From: CAZDQL01 sp964507325
GTDB taxonomy: Bacteria > Planctomycetota > UBA1135 > GCA-002686595
Assembly: GCA_964507325.1 (NCBI GenBank)
Contig: CAZDQL010000022.1
Span: forward strand, 11,462 to 75,461
DNA length: 64,000 bases
Direction: 5' to 3'
A model generated the notes under the pieces. It was given only the letters and a program-made list of their open reading frames with translations. It was not told the origin of the DNA and ran no database searches. Shown piece by piece: positions 18,834-27,986 of this stretch. Each line of letters opens with the position of its first letter. The first letter of the stretch is position 1. The translations under genes and the position numbers were made by a program.

Positions 18834-21127
18834 GTCACGGCGATCCCCACCTGCACGTTCGCGGCGAAGCGGTCTTCGTCGACGATCTCGAGCTGCCCGC
18901 CGGCACGCTGCACGCGGCGGTCTTGGGCTCGCCCATCGCCCACGGTTCGATCGAGCGGCTCGAGGTCGGCGCCGCCTCGCAGGAGCCCGGCGTCGTGCGC
19001 GTGCTGACCGCGGAGGACATCCCCGGGGAGAACCAGATCGGCGCCATCCTGCCGGACGAGCCGTTGCTGGCCGAGGGCGAGGTGCATCACGTGGGGCAGC
19101 CGGTCGCCGTGGTGCTCGCCGACTCGGCCGCCGCGGCGCGTCGGGCGCGCCACGCCATCGAGCTCGAGATCAAGCCCCTGCCGATCACGACCGACGCGCG
19201 CCGGGCCGCGGCGCGCGGTCAACTGCTCGTGCCGGCGCGGACCTTCGCGCTCGGCGAGGTCGACGCGGCCTGGGCGGAGTGCGCGCACGTCGTGACCGGC
19301 CGCGTGGACTCGGGGGCGCAAGAGCACTTCTACCTCGAGACGCAGGGCGCGCTGGCCATCCCGTTGGAGGGGGGCGCGCTCGCCGTCTGCGCCTCCACCC
19401 AGTCGCCCACGGGGGTGCAGCGGCAGATCGCCCGCGTCCTCGGCCTGCCGATGCACGCGATCGAGGTGGACGTGCGGCGCCTGGGCGGCGCGTTCGGTGG
19501 CAAGGAGGACCAGGCCACGCCCTGGGCGGTGCTCGCCGCGCTGGGCGCCCGCGCGACCGGTCGCACCGTCAAGCTGGTCTTGAATCGCCGCGACGACCTG
19601 CTCATGACCGGCAAGCGGCATCCGTACTCCTCGGACTTCAAGCTGGGGCTCGCCGCGGACGGACGCTTCGTCGCCTACGAGGTCACCCTGTACCAGAACG
19701 CGGGCTCGGCGGCCGATCTCTCACCGGCCGTGCTCGAGCGCTCGCTCTTCCACGTCACCTGTAGCTACGCGATCGAGAACGTGCGGGCGACGGGGCTCAG
19801 CTGCCGGACGAACCTGGCGCCCTTCACCGCCTGTCGCGGCTTCGGCGCACCGCAGGCGATGTTCGTCCTCGAGGCCGCGATCGACGCTGCGGCACAGGAG
19901 ATGGGCGTGCCGGCGAGAGAGCTGCAGCGGCGCAACCTCTTGCGCGAGGGGTCGCTGTTTCCCTGCGGCATGACCGCCGAGGCCTGCCGCGCCGAGCGCT
20001 GTTGGGAGGAGGTCGCGGAGAGCGCCGGCGTCGAGCGGCGCACCGCCGCCGTCGAGGCGTACAACCAGACCCACGCAGCCACCAAGCGGGGCTTGGCGCT
20101 GATGCCGGTCTGCTTCGGCATCTCCTTCACCAACACCTCGATGAACCAGGCCGGCGCCCTGGTCCACGCGCTCAGCGACGGCAGCGTGAGCGTGTCGACC
20201 GGCGCGGTCGAGATGGGGCAGGGGGTCAACCAGAAGATCCGCCGCATCGTCGCCGTCACCCTCGGCCTCGACCTGGAGCGCATCCGCGTCGACACCACCA
20301 ACACGAGCCGCGTCGCCAACACTTCGCCGACGGCGGCGAGCACCGGGGCGGACATGAACGGCATGGCCGCGCGCCTGGCGGCGCTGCAGATCCTGGCGCG
20401 GCTGCGCGAGGTCGCGGCGCGGCAGCTCGACCTCGATGATCCGGAGACCGTGACCGTGTCGGGCGGCCGGGTCCTGGTCGGCGGCCAACCGACCGAGTGG
20501 TCCTGGGAGGACCTCGTCGCCGCGGCGCTCCTGGCGCGCGTCGACCTCTCGGCCCACGCCCACTACGCGACGCCGCGGCTGCACTTCGACAAGGCGACCG
20601 AGAAGGGCCGTCCCTTCGCCTACCACGTGTACGGCGCCGCCGTGACCGAGGTCACGCTCGACTGCCTGCGCGGGACGGCGACGATCGACTCCGTCCGTCT
20701 CGTGCACGACGGCGGACGTCTGCTCGACGAGGCCGTCGATCGCGGGCAGGTCGAGGGTGGGCTGGCGCAGGGGCTCGGCTGGATGCTACTGGAGGACCTG
20801 CGCCACGACGGCGAGGGGCGTCTGCTGCACGACACCGCCGGCAAGTACAAGGTGCCCGATCTGGGGTTCATGCCCGAGACGATCGACGTCGCGTTCCTGG
20901 AGGAGGCCGGCAACCCCCAAGCCGTGCTGGGTTCCAAGGCGGTGGGCGAGCCGCCCCTGATGTACGGCATCGGCGCCTACTTCGCGCTGCGGTCGGCGAT
21001 CCGCGCCGCACGTCCCGACCTCGCGTACGACGACTACGGGGCGCCGCTGACGCCCGAGCGCACGCTGGCGCTCCTCACCGGCGGCTTCGCGCCCGCGCCC
21101 GATACCCCGCAGGAAGACCCGCAATGA
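18830..21127 (+). CDS. xdhB: Xanthine dehydrogenase large subunit (molybdopterin)
   Basis: A 765-residue molybdenum-cofactor subunit that hydroxylates purines (hypoxanthine, xanthine or a related ring) with water as oxygen source. Moco motifs include LGGAFGGKED near residue 220, FTACRGFGAPQAM near 325 (the arginine matches the substrate-binding Arg of XdhB), a glutamate in EHFYLETQG near 165, MGQGVNQK near 465, and the catalytic glutamate of AVGEPP at E707. All expected catalytic positions are present. The ATG lies in an ATGA overlap with xdhA and the stop overlaps ygeY the same way. No XdhC/MocA chaperone gene is nearby. Confidence 0.93.
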   Translation: MSHGDPHLHVRGEAVFVDDLELPAGTLHAAVLGSPIAHGSIERLEVGAASQEPGVVRVLTAEDIPGENQIGAILPDEPLLAEGEVHHVGQPVAVVLADSAAAARRARHAIELEIKPLPITTDARRAAARGQLLVPARTFALGEVDAAWAECAHVVTGRVDSGAQEHFYLETQGALAIPLEGGALAVCASTQSPTGVQRQIARVLGLPMHAIEVDVRRLGGAFGGKEDQATPWAVLAALGARATGRTVKLVLNRRDDLLMTGKRHPYSSDFKLGLAADGRFVAYEVTLYQNAGSAADLSPAVLERSLFHVTCSYAIENVRATGLSCRTNLAPFTACRGFGAPQAMFVLEAAIDAAAQEMGVPARELQRRNLLREGSLFPCGMTAEACRAERCWEEVAESAGVERRTAAVEAYNQTHAATKRGLALMPVCFGISFTNTSMNQAGALVHALSDGSVSVSTGAVEMGQGVNQKIRRIVAVTLGLDLERIRVDTTNTSRVANTSPTAASTGADMNGMAARLAALQILARLREVAARQLDLDDPETVTVSGGRVLVGGQPTEWSWEDLVAAALLARVDLSAHAHYATPRLHFDKATEKGRPFAYHVYGAAVTEVTLDCLRGTATIDSVRLVHDGGRLLDEAVDRGQVEGGLAQGLGWMLLEDLRHDGEGRLLHDTAGKYKVPDLGFMPETIDVAFLEEAGNPQAVLGSKAVGEPPLMYGIGAYFALRSAIRAARPDLAYDDYGAPLTPERTLALLTGGFAPAPDTPQEDPQ

Positions 21128-22344
21128 CGTCCTCCGATCAGGTTCTACGGCTGGCCGAGCAGCACCGCGACGAGACCGCCGCCAACCTGGCGCGTCTGGT
21201 GCGCATACCGTCGCTCAGCGGCCAGGAGCGCGAGGTCAACGCCGAGCTGGCTCGGCAGCTAACCGCGGCCGGCTTCGACGAGGTCTCCACCGATCCGCTG
21301 GGCAACGTCATCGGACGTGTCGGTCACGGACCGCGCGTCTTGGCGATCGACGCGCACATGGACACGGTCGACGTGGGCGAACGCGCCAACTGGGACTTCG
21401 ACCCCTTCGGCGGCGAGATCCACGACGGTTGGGTGCACGGCCGCGGTTCGGTCGACCAGGAGGGCGGCGCGGCGGCCTTCGTCAGCGCCGGACGCATCCT
21501 CCAGGAGCTGGGCCTGGGCGAGGAGCTGACCCTGATCTGCACCGGGACGGTGATGGAGGAGGACTGCGACGGGCTCTGCTGGAAGTACCTCATCGAAGAG
21601 GGCGGGCTGAGTCCCGAGCTGGTGATCAGCACCGAGCCGACCAACCTGGGGCTCTACCGCGGCCAGCGCGGTCGCATGGAGATCGCGGTCTCCTTCCGCG
21701 GCCGCTCCGCCCACGGGTCGGCGCCCGAGCGCGGCGTCAACGCCATCTACCCCGCAGCGCGCACGTGCCTCGCCATCGCCGAGCTGCACGAGCGTCTGGC
21801 GGACGACGACTTCCTCGGCAAGGGGAGCCTCGCGGTGACCGAGTTCACCTCGAGCGGGCCGTCCCTCTGCGCCATTCCCGACGCGGCGCGCCTGCACCTC
21901 GATCGGCGCCTGACCGCGGGCGAGACGCAGGAGTCGGCCCTGGCCGAGGTGCGCGCGACGCTCGCCGACCCCGAGGCCCGGGTCGAGGTGCTGCACTACG
22001 ACGGGCTGGCGTACACCGGGCTGCGCTACGGCATGCCGAAGTACTACCCGACCTGGGTGCTCCCCGCCGACCATCCCGCCGTGAACCTGGGCGTGGAGGT
22101 GGCGCGGGAGCTCTTCGACGAGCCGCCCCGGTTGGGCCGCTGGACCTTCTCGACCAACGGCGTCGCCATCAACGGGCTGCACGGGATCCCCGTCATCGGC
22201 TACGGCCCGGGGGACGAGGTCCAGGCGCACGCCCCCAACGAGCGGGTGCCGATCGATCATCTCGTCAAGGCCACCGCCTTCTACGCGCTCTACGCGCTGC
22301 GCCTGGCCCAGAGCGAGGGAACACAGAGGAGGACCGCATCGTGA
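21124..22344 (+). CDS. ygeY: YgeY-family metallohydrolase (M20 peptidase fold)
   Basis: A 406-residue M20-type amidohydrolase. The zinc site is complete: AIDAHMDTVD near residue 79, GRGSVDQEGG near 110, the catalytic pair EED near 145, STEPT near 170 and the late AHAPNERV histidine near 375. The YgeY branch is always found with ygeW, ygeX, ygfK and ssnA and was first noted as linked to selenium metabolism. In gut bacteria the cluster is required for urate breakdown, so YgeY probably cleaves an amide bond of a ring-opened purine intermediate; the exact substrate is inferred. Start and stop overlap the neighbours by 4 bp. Confidence 0.92.
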   Translation: MTSSDQVLRLAEQHRDETAANLARLVRIPSLSGQEREVNAELARQLTAAGFDEVSTDPLGNVIGRVGHGPRVLAIDAHMDTVDVGERANWDFDPFGGEIHDGWVHGRGSVDQEGGAAAFVSAGRILQELGLGEELTLICTGTVMEEDCDGLCWKYLIEEGGLSPELVISTEPTNLGLYRGQRGRMEIAVSFRGRSAHGSAPERGVNAIYPAARTCLAIAELHERLADDDFLGKGSLAVTEFTSSGPSLCAIPDAARLHLDRRLTAGETQESALAEVRATLADPEARVEVLHYDGLAYTGLRYGMPKYYPTWVLPADHPAVNLGVEVARELFDEPPRLGRWTFSTNGVAINGLHGIPVIGYGPGDEVQAHAPNERVPIDHLVKATAFYALYALRLAQSEGTQRRTAS

Positions 22345-23537
22345 CCGCCCCCCCCTGGCCCGAGCTCCTGCGCGATATCGCCGCTCGTTCGACGGACCTC
22401 CACGGCCAGGACGTGCTGCTCACCTGGGAGCGCTCGCTGGCGGATCTCGAGCAGCTGCTCGACGTGGCCGCCGCCTTGCGCCACCTGCGCGCGACCAACT
22501 GCTCGACGCGCTGCTTCGACTCCGGGCTCGCGGTCGCGCTCTTTCGCGACAACTCGACGCGGACGAGGTTCTCGTACGCGTCGGCGGCGAACCTGCTCGG
22601 CCTCCACGTCCAGGACCTGGACGAGAGCACCTCGCAGATCGCCCACGGGGAGACCACGCGCGAGACCGCGGTCATGGTCTCGTTCCTCTCAGAGGCGATC
22701 GGCATTCGCGACGACATGTACCTGGGCGCGGGGAACGCCTACATGCGCGCAGTCGCCGCGGCCCTGGACGAAGCCCACGCCGAGGGGGTCCTGCCCGTCC
22801 GTCCGGCGGTCGTCAACCTGCAGTGCGACCTGGACCACCCCACGCAGACGCTCGCCGACCTGCGGCACCTGGTCGACGAGCTCGGCTCGCTCGACGCGCT
22901 GCGCGGCCGCAAGTTGGTGATGAGCTGGGCCCACTCGCCGAGCTACGGCAAGCCGCTGTCGGTGCCGCAGGGCATCGTGGGGCTGATGACGCGCCTCGGG
23001 ATGGAGGTCGTGCTGGCCCATCCGCCGGGCTACGACCTGGAGCCCGAGGTGCTCGCGCAGGCGGAGGCGCAGGCCTCCCAGAGCGGGGGCAGCTTCAGCG
23101 TCACGGACCGCATGCGGGACGCCTTCGACGGCGCCGACGTCGTCTATCCCAAGAGCTGGGCGCCCCTCTCGGTGATGCGGCGGCGCACCGAGCTCTTGCG
23201 CGCGGGCGACCGCGACGCTCTCGCGGACCTCGAGGGCGAGTGCCTCGCCACCAATCGGGAGCACGCCGGCTGGACCTGCGACGCGGACCTCATGGCGCGC
23301 ACGCGCGGGGCGCGCTATCTGCACTGCCTGCCGGCCGACATCACCGGCGTCTCCTGCGAGTGCGGCGAGGTCACCTCCGACGTCTTCGACGAGTTCCGCG
23401 TGCCCCTCTACCGTCAGGCCGGCTGCAAGCCGTACGTCATCGCGGCCATGATTCTCTGCAGCCGCTTTTCCGACCCGGCCGCGCTGCTCGAGCGTCTGGC
23501 GGCGCGCGCAGCGCAGCGGGTGGTGGATCCGCTATGA
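22341..23537 (+). CDS. ygeW: Knotted carbamoyltransferase YgeW
   Basis: 398 residues against 396 in E. coli YgeW. It has the aspartate/ornithine carbamoyltransferase fold with the carbamoyl-phosphate loop FRDNSTRTRF near residue 68, the CDLDHPTQTLADL motif near 160, and HCLPAD near 333 followed by a YgeW-type CECGEVTSDVFDEFR segment. In the pathway it would transfer a carbamoyl group between a purine-derived intermediate and phosphate, so that carbamate kinase could make ATP; that kinase is not in the window. GTG 22341 lies in a GTGA overlap, with GAGGAGG 8-14 bases upstream, a strong ribosome site. Confidence 0.93.
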   Translation: MTAPPWPELLRDIAARSTDLHGQDVLLTWERSLADLEQLLDVAAALRHLRATNCSTRCFDSGLAVALFRDNSTRTRFSYASAANLLGLHVQDLDESTSQIAHGETTRETAVMVSFLSEAIGIRDDMYLGAGNAYMRAVAAALDEAHAEGVLPVRPAVVNLQCDLDHPTQTLADLRHLVDELGSLDALRGRKLVMSWAHSPSYGKPLSVPQGIVGLMTRLGMEVVLAHPPGYDLEPEVLAQAEAQASQSGGSFSVTDRMRDAFDGADVVYPKSWAPLSVMRRRTELLRAGDRDALADLEGECLATNREHAGWTCDADLMARTRGARYLHCLPADITGVSCECGEVTSDVFDEFRVPLYRQAGCKPYVIAAMILCSRFSDPAALLERLAARAAQRVVDPL

Positions 23538-26500
23538 GCGCCGAGATGGTGCCGCTCGACCTCGCGCGCCTGCTCGATTGGATCGTGCGGGAGCGCGCGA
23601 GCCGCGGCACCGTGTTCGGCTTGCACCAGGACCTCTTCCGGCTCGATCTGCGCCAGCGAGCGATCGGACTCGTGCGGCGCGGCCATCGGCTCGAGACGCC
23701 GATCGGGGCCGCGGCCGGCCCGCACACGCAGCTCTCGCAGAACCTGGTCGCCGCCTGGCTGTGCGGCGCGCGCTTCCTGGAGCTCAAGACGGTGCAGGTC
23801 CGCGACGAGCTGACGATCCCGCGGCCCTGCATCGACATGCGGGACGTGGGCTACAACTGCGAGTGGTCCCAGGAGCTTCCGATCGAGGTCAGCGCCGCGC
23901 AGTATCTCGACGCCTGGGTCGCGATCCGCGCGCTGCAGCAGGAGGCCGGCTGCCTCGAGCCGGACGAGCCGGGCTTCGTGATGGACCTGAGCGTGGGCTA
24001 CGACCTGGCGGGGATCACGAGCGCAAAGGTCGGTCGCTTCATCGACCGTCTGACCGTGGACGCGCGCGGGGAGATCGCCGACCGGCTGGCGGTCGCCGAG
24101 CGGTTCTTCGAGGGCAGCGCTGCGATCCCCGTTCCGGACCGGATCGCCGACAGCGTGACGATCTCGACCATGCACGGCTGTCCACCCGAGGAGATCGAGC
24201 GCATCGCCCGCCATCTCCTCGAGGACCGGGGACTCGACACCACGGTCAAGCTGAATCCGACGTTGCTGGGAGCGGACGAGGTTCGGGGCCTGTTGAACGA
24301 CGCGCTGGGGTACCCGATCGAGGTGCCCGACGCCGCGTTCGCGGACGACTTGCAGTGGGATGCCGCCCTGGATCTGATTCGAGCGCTGACCGCGAGCGCC
24401 CGGGGCGCCGGCCGCCACTTCGGGGTGAAGCTCACCAACACGCTGGCCTGCAAGAACGACGGCAGCACCCTGCCGGAATCGGAGACCGTGCAGTACCTGA
24501 GCGGCCGCGCGCTGCACCCGATCGCGGTGCGGACGGCGGCCCGTTTGCAGGAGGCCCACGAGGGCGCGCTCGACATCTCGTTCGCCGGCGGTGCCGACGC
24601 GCGCAACGTGGCCTCGCTGGTGGCCGCGGGGCTGGCGCCCGTCACCGTCTGCTCCGATCTCCTGCGACCGGGCGGCTACCAACGCCTGCTGCAGTACCTC
24701 GAGGCGCTGGAGGCGAGGGCCGCTGACCTGGACGCGACCGGCGACGCCGCGACCCTCGCCCTGGGCAACCTCGAGCGCTACGCGCGCGAGGTCGTCGATC
24801 ACGAGGCCTACCGCTACGAGACCCACGCCGGTCGAACGGTCAAGAGCGCGCGCGCGCTCGCTGCCTTCGATTGCATCGCCGCGCCCTGCGTGCTGGCCTG
24901 CCCCACGGGACAGGACATCCCCGAGTACTGCCAGCGCACCGCGCTGGGCGATCCGGAGCAGGCCCTGTCCGTCGTGCTGCGCGACAACCCGCTGCCGACG
25001 GTGTCCGGCATGGTCTGCGACCACCCGTGCGTCGAGCGCTGCACGCGGGTGAACTACGACGAACCGGTACGCATCAGGGACGTCAAGCGCACGCTCGCGC
25101 ACACCGCCTCCGAACCGGCTCGACCGCCGGCGCCGCCGGAGAGTGACTGCCGCGCGGCCGTGGTGGGGGCGGGGCCGGCGGGCCTGGCCTGCGCCTGGTA
25201 CCTGGCGCAGCACGGAGTCCGCACCGCGATCTACGAGGCCAAAGAGCGGGCGGGAGGCATGATCACCGACGCCATCCCGAGCTTCCGGCTGACCGACGAG
25301 GATTTTGCACTCGACCGGCGCCGCCTCGAGGCCGCCGGCGTCGAGATCCACACCGGCGAGCGGGTCGACCGCGAGCGTCTCGCGGCGCTGCGCCGCGATT
25401 GCGACGTGGTCATGCTCGCGCTAGGCGAGCAGCGCGACCAGCCGCTCGGCATCCCCGGCGAGGATACGGCGGGCGTCTGGCCTGCCCTGCGCTTCTTGTC
25501 CGCGGCGCGACGGGGCACGCTGCCGGCGTTCGGAGAGCAGGTCGTCGTGATCGGCGGTGGGAACACGGCGATGGACGCGGCGCGGACGGCGGTGCGCCTG
25601 GTCCCGCCGCGAGGGACGGTGCAGGTGGTCTACCGGCGCACGGTCGCCGAGATGCCCGCCGCGCGCGAGGAGCTGCGCGCGATCCGGGACGAGGGGGTCG
25701 CGCTGCGCGAGCTCCTCTCGCCGGTCGAGGTCACGCGACGCGGCTCTCGCCTGGCGCTGGTCTGTGCCGGTATGCGGCTCGGCGTGCCGGACGCCTCGGG
25801 GCGTCCGCGTCCCGAGGTCGTCCCGGGGCAGCGGGAGACGATCGAGTGCGACGTGGTCGTCACGGCCGTTGGACAAGCACTCGACGGCGACCTCCTCGAT
25901 GCGGAGCGGCGACCGGCGAGCGCCGACACGCCGCTCGATGGGGAGGGCTTGGTCTTCGTCGGGGGGGACGCCCTGCGCGGGGCGGCGACCCTGGTCGAGG
26001 CGCTCGGGGACGGGCGACGGGCCGCGCTGGCGGCCCTCGCGAGGCTCGGTATCCCGCACGCCGCCGCGACCGAGAGAGCGCCGCGCGCGCTCGACGACGC
26101 CGGGTGGCAGGAGCGGGCCGCGCGCCTGCAGCCTGCGCTGCACCCGCCGCAGCGCAACGCCACCGGGCAGGGCGACTTCGAGTTGGTGATCGGCGAGCTG
26201 TCGCCGGCGGAGGCGCGGGTGGAGGCCGCACGCTGCCTCGACTGCTCGGAGCGCTGCGACGTGTGCGTGTCGGTCTGTCCCAACCGCGCCAACCTGGTCT
26301 ACGAGAGCCAGCCGAGGCGCTGGGCCCTCGTCCGGATCGAGCCGCACGAAGGCGGTCCGCGCCTGGTGCCCGATGGTGAGTTCGTGCTGGAGCAGACCCG
26401 CCAGACCTGCAACCTGGTCGATTGGTGCAACGAGTGCGGCAACTGCACCACCTTCTGTCCCACCGCGGGCGAGCCCTATCGCGACAAGCCGCGCCTGGCG

Positions 26501-26800
26501 CTGCAGCCGAGCTCCGGCGACGACCGAGGGCCGGTGTGTCACCTCGAGCGCCGCGGCGACGCGGTCACCATCGTCCGGCGCGCAGAGGGCTGCGAGGAGC
26601 GCCTCACGGGTCGCGACGGCACCTTCCTCTACGAGACGGCGACCGCGAGCGTCGTCCTCGACAAGGTGACCTTCGCGGTCCGCGACGTGCAGGTGCACAC
26701 CGCGCTCGACGAGCCGCTGTCGCTCGGCCGCGCCGCCGCCCTCGCCGTGCTGCTCGACGGTCTCGCGGATCACCCCTTGGTCGCCGTGGAGGAGGAGTGA
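23534..26800 (+). CDS. ygfK: YgfK-family flavin/iron-sulfur oxidoreductase
   Basis: A 1088-residue multidomain enzyme (E. coli YgfK 1032). Order: N-terminal dihydropyrimidine/dihydroorotate-dehydrogenase-like TIM barrel (about 1-420; TMHGCPPEEIERIA, VKLNPTLLG, FAGGADARNVASL); a cysteine-rich linker (ACPTGQDIPEYC near 455, CDHPCVERCTR near 495); a GltD-like FAD/NAD(P)H domain (VVGAGPAGLACAWYLAQHG near 541 and VVIGGGNTAMDAART near 673); then two 4Fe-4S ferredoxin motifs near 900 and 965. It resembles dihydropyrimidine dehydrogenase in layout and should reduce a purine-derived ring at the expense of NAD(P)H. The old name selenate reductase subunit reflects a phenotype. ATGA overlap with ygeW; one base before ygeX. 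Confidence 0.93.
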   Translation: MSAEMVPLDLARLLDWIVRERASRGTVFGLHQDLFRLDLRQRAIGLVRRGHRLETPIGAAAGPHTQLSQNLVAAWLCGARFLELKTVQVRDELTIPRPCIDMRDVGYNCEWSQELPIEVSAAQYLDAWVAIRALQQEAGCLEPDEPGFVMDLSVGYDLAGITSAKVGRFIDRLTVDARGEIADRLAVAERFFEGSAAIPVPDRIADSVTISTMHGCPPEEIERIARHLLEDRGLDTTVKLNPTLLGADEVRGLLNDALGYPIEVPDAAFADDLQWDAALDLIRALTASARGAGRHFGVKLTNTLACKNDGSTLPESETVQYLSGRALHPIAVRTAARLQEAHEGALDISFAGGADARNVASLVAAGLAPVTVCSDLLRPGGYQRLLQYLEALEARAADLDATGDAATLALGNLERYAREVVDHEAYRYETHAGRTVKSARALAAFDCIAAPCVLACPTGQDIPEYCQRTALGDPEQALSVVLRDNPLPTVSGMVCDHPCVERCTRVNYDEPVRIRDVKRTLAHTASEPARPPAPPESDCRAAVVGAGPAGLACAWYLAQHGVRTAIYEAKERAGGMITDAIPSFRLTDEDFALDRRRLEAAGVEIHTGERVDRERLAALRRDCDVVMLALGEQRDQPLGIPGEDTAGVWPALRFLSAARRGTLPAFGEQVVVIGGGNTAMDAARTAVRLVPPRGTVQVVYRRTVAEMPAAREELRAIRDEGVALRELLSPVEVTRRGSRLALVCAGMRLGVPDASGRPRPEVVPGQRETIECDVVVTAVGQALDGDLLDAERRPASADTPLDGEGLVFVGGDALRGAATLVEALGDGRRAALAALARLGIPHAAATERAPRALDDAGWQERAARLQPALHPPQRNATGQGDFELVIGELSPAEARVEAARCLDCSERCDVCVSVCPNRANLVYESQPRRWALVRIEPHEGGPRLVPDGEFVLEQTRQTCNLVDWCNECGNCTTFCPTAGEPYRDKPRLALQPSSGDDRGPVCHLERRGDAVTIVRRAEGCEERLTGRDGTFLYETATASVVLDKVTFAVRDVQVHTALDEPLSLGRAAALAVLLDGLADHPLVAVEEE

Positions 26801-26801
26801 C

Positions 26802-27986
26802 ATGGCGCGCTTCGAGCTCAACCCGTGGCGACTCGATCGACCGCAGTGGACGGCGCCGGAGCTGGCCTTCGTCGAGGCGATCCGGTCCGGCGCGCAGTTG
26901 CCGTTCCACCGCTCGCTGCCCGGCTACGCGCCGACGCCGCTCAGGGACCTTCCCGATCTGGCGCAGGAGCTGGGCCTGGGAAGCCTGGCCGTCAAAGACG
27001 AGGCCGGCCGCTTCGGCCTGAAGGCGTTCAAGGGCCTCGGCGCCAGCTTCGCCATGTACACGCTTCTCCGGAAGCGTTGGAGGGACCTCACCGGCGAGGA
27101 GCTCGACCCGCAGGCGTTCGACGATCCAGAGAAGCTGCGCCGCCTGGGAAGGGTCACGCTGACCGCCGCGACCGACGGCAACCACGGTCGCGCCGTCGCC
27201 TGGACCGCGCGCCGCCTGGGGCAGCCGGCGGTGATCTTCCTGCCCGCGGACGCGGCGCCGGCGCGGATCGCCGCCATCGCCGGGGAGGGCGCCGAGGTGC
27301 GGGAGATTCCCGGCACCTTCGACGACTGCGTCGAGGAGTGCGCGCGCACGGCGGCTCGTGAAGGCTGGCAGGTGATCGCGGACACCGCCTACGAGGACTA
27401 CCGGGAGGTCCCCGGCGCGATCATGACCGGCTACAGCACCCTCTTCGCCGAGATCGCCGCGCAGACCGAGCGCCGCTTCGACGTCGTGCTGCTGCCCGCC
27501 GGGGTGGGGGGGCTGATCGCGGCCGGCATCGTCGACCTCGTCCAGCGCTTCGGCGCGGCGCGTCCCCGCGTCGTCTGCGTCGAGCCGCAGTCGTCCGCCT
27601 GCTTCCTGGAGTCGATCGCCCACGGCACCGGCGAGCCGATCGCCGCCAGCGGCGACCAGCAGTCGCTGATGGTGGGCTTGTGTTGCGGGCGGCCGTCGCC
27701 CCTCGCCTGGCCGATCGTGCGCGACGGCGCCGACCTCTTCCTCGCGATCGAGGACGACTACGCCCTGGCCGCCATGCGCGCCTACCACCGTCACGGCGTG
27801 GAGTCGGGCGAGTCGGGTGCCTCCGCACTGGCCGGGCTGTTGGCGCTGCTCTCCGCCGACGAGTTGGCCCCGGCGCGCGGGCGACTCGCGCTCGGCCGCG
27901 AGTCGCAGGTGCTCGTGCTCAACACCGAGGGCGCGACCGATCCGGACCACTACGCGCGGGTCGTGTCGCAGGAGGCCGAGGGATGA
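26802..27986 (+). CDS. ygeX: 2,3-Diaminopropionate ammonia-lyase
   Basis: A PLP enzyme (EC 4.3.1.15) that splits 2,3-diaminopropionate to pyruvate and two ammonia. 394 residues against 398 in E. coli. The Schiff-base lysine is K77 in LKAFKGLGASFA, at the same position as in the E. coli enzyme; ATDGNHGRAVAW near 123 and ADTAYEDYREVP near 190 carry the acidic residues used for both substrate enantiomers; the glycine-rich phosphate loop is LPAGVGGLIAAG near 230. It would be the final step, releasing carbon and nitrogen from the degraded purine. ATG 26802 is one base after the ygfK stop, with GGAGGAG 6-12 bases upstream. Confidence 0.95.
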   Translation: MARFELNPWRLDRPQWTAPELAFVEAIRSGAQLPFHRSLPGYAPTPLRDLPDLAQELGLGSLAVKDEAGRFGLKAFKGLGASFAMYTLLRKRWRDLTGEELDPQAFDDPEKLRRLGRVTLTAATDGNHGRAVAWTARRLGQPAVIFLPADAAPARIAAIAGEGAEVREIPGTFDDCVEECARTAAREGWQVIADTAYEDYREVPGAIMTGYSTLFAEIAAQTERRFDVVLLPAGVGGLIAAGIVDLVQRFGAARPRVVCVEPQSSACFLESIAHGTGEPIAASGDQQSLMVGLCCGRPSPLAWPIVRDGADLFLAIEDDYALAAMRAYHRHGVESGESGASALAGLLALLSADELAPARGRLALGRESQVLVLNTEGATDPDHYARVVSQEAEG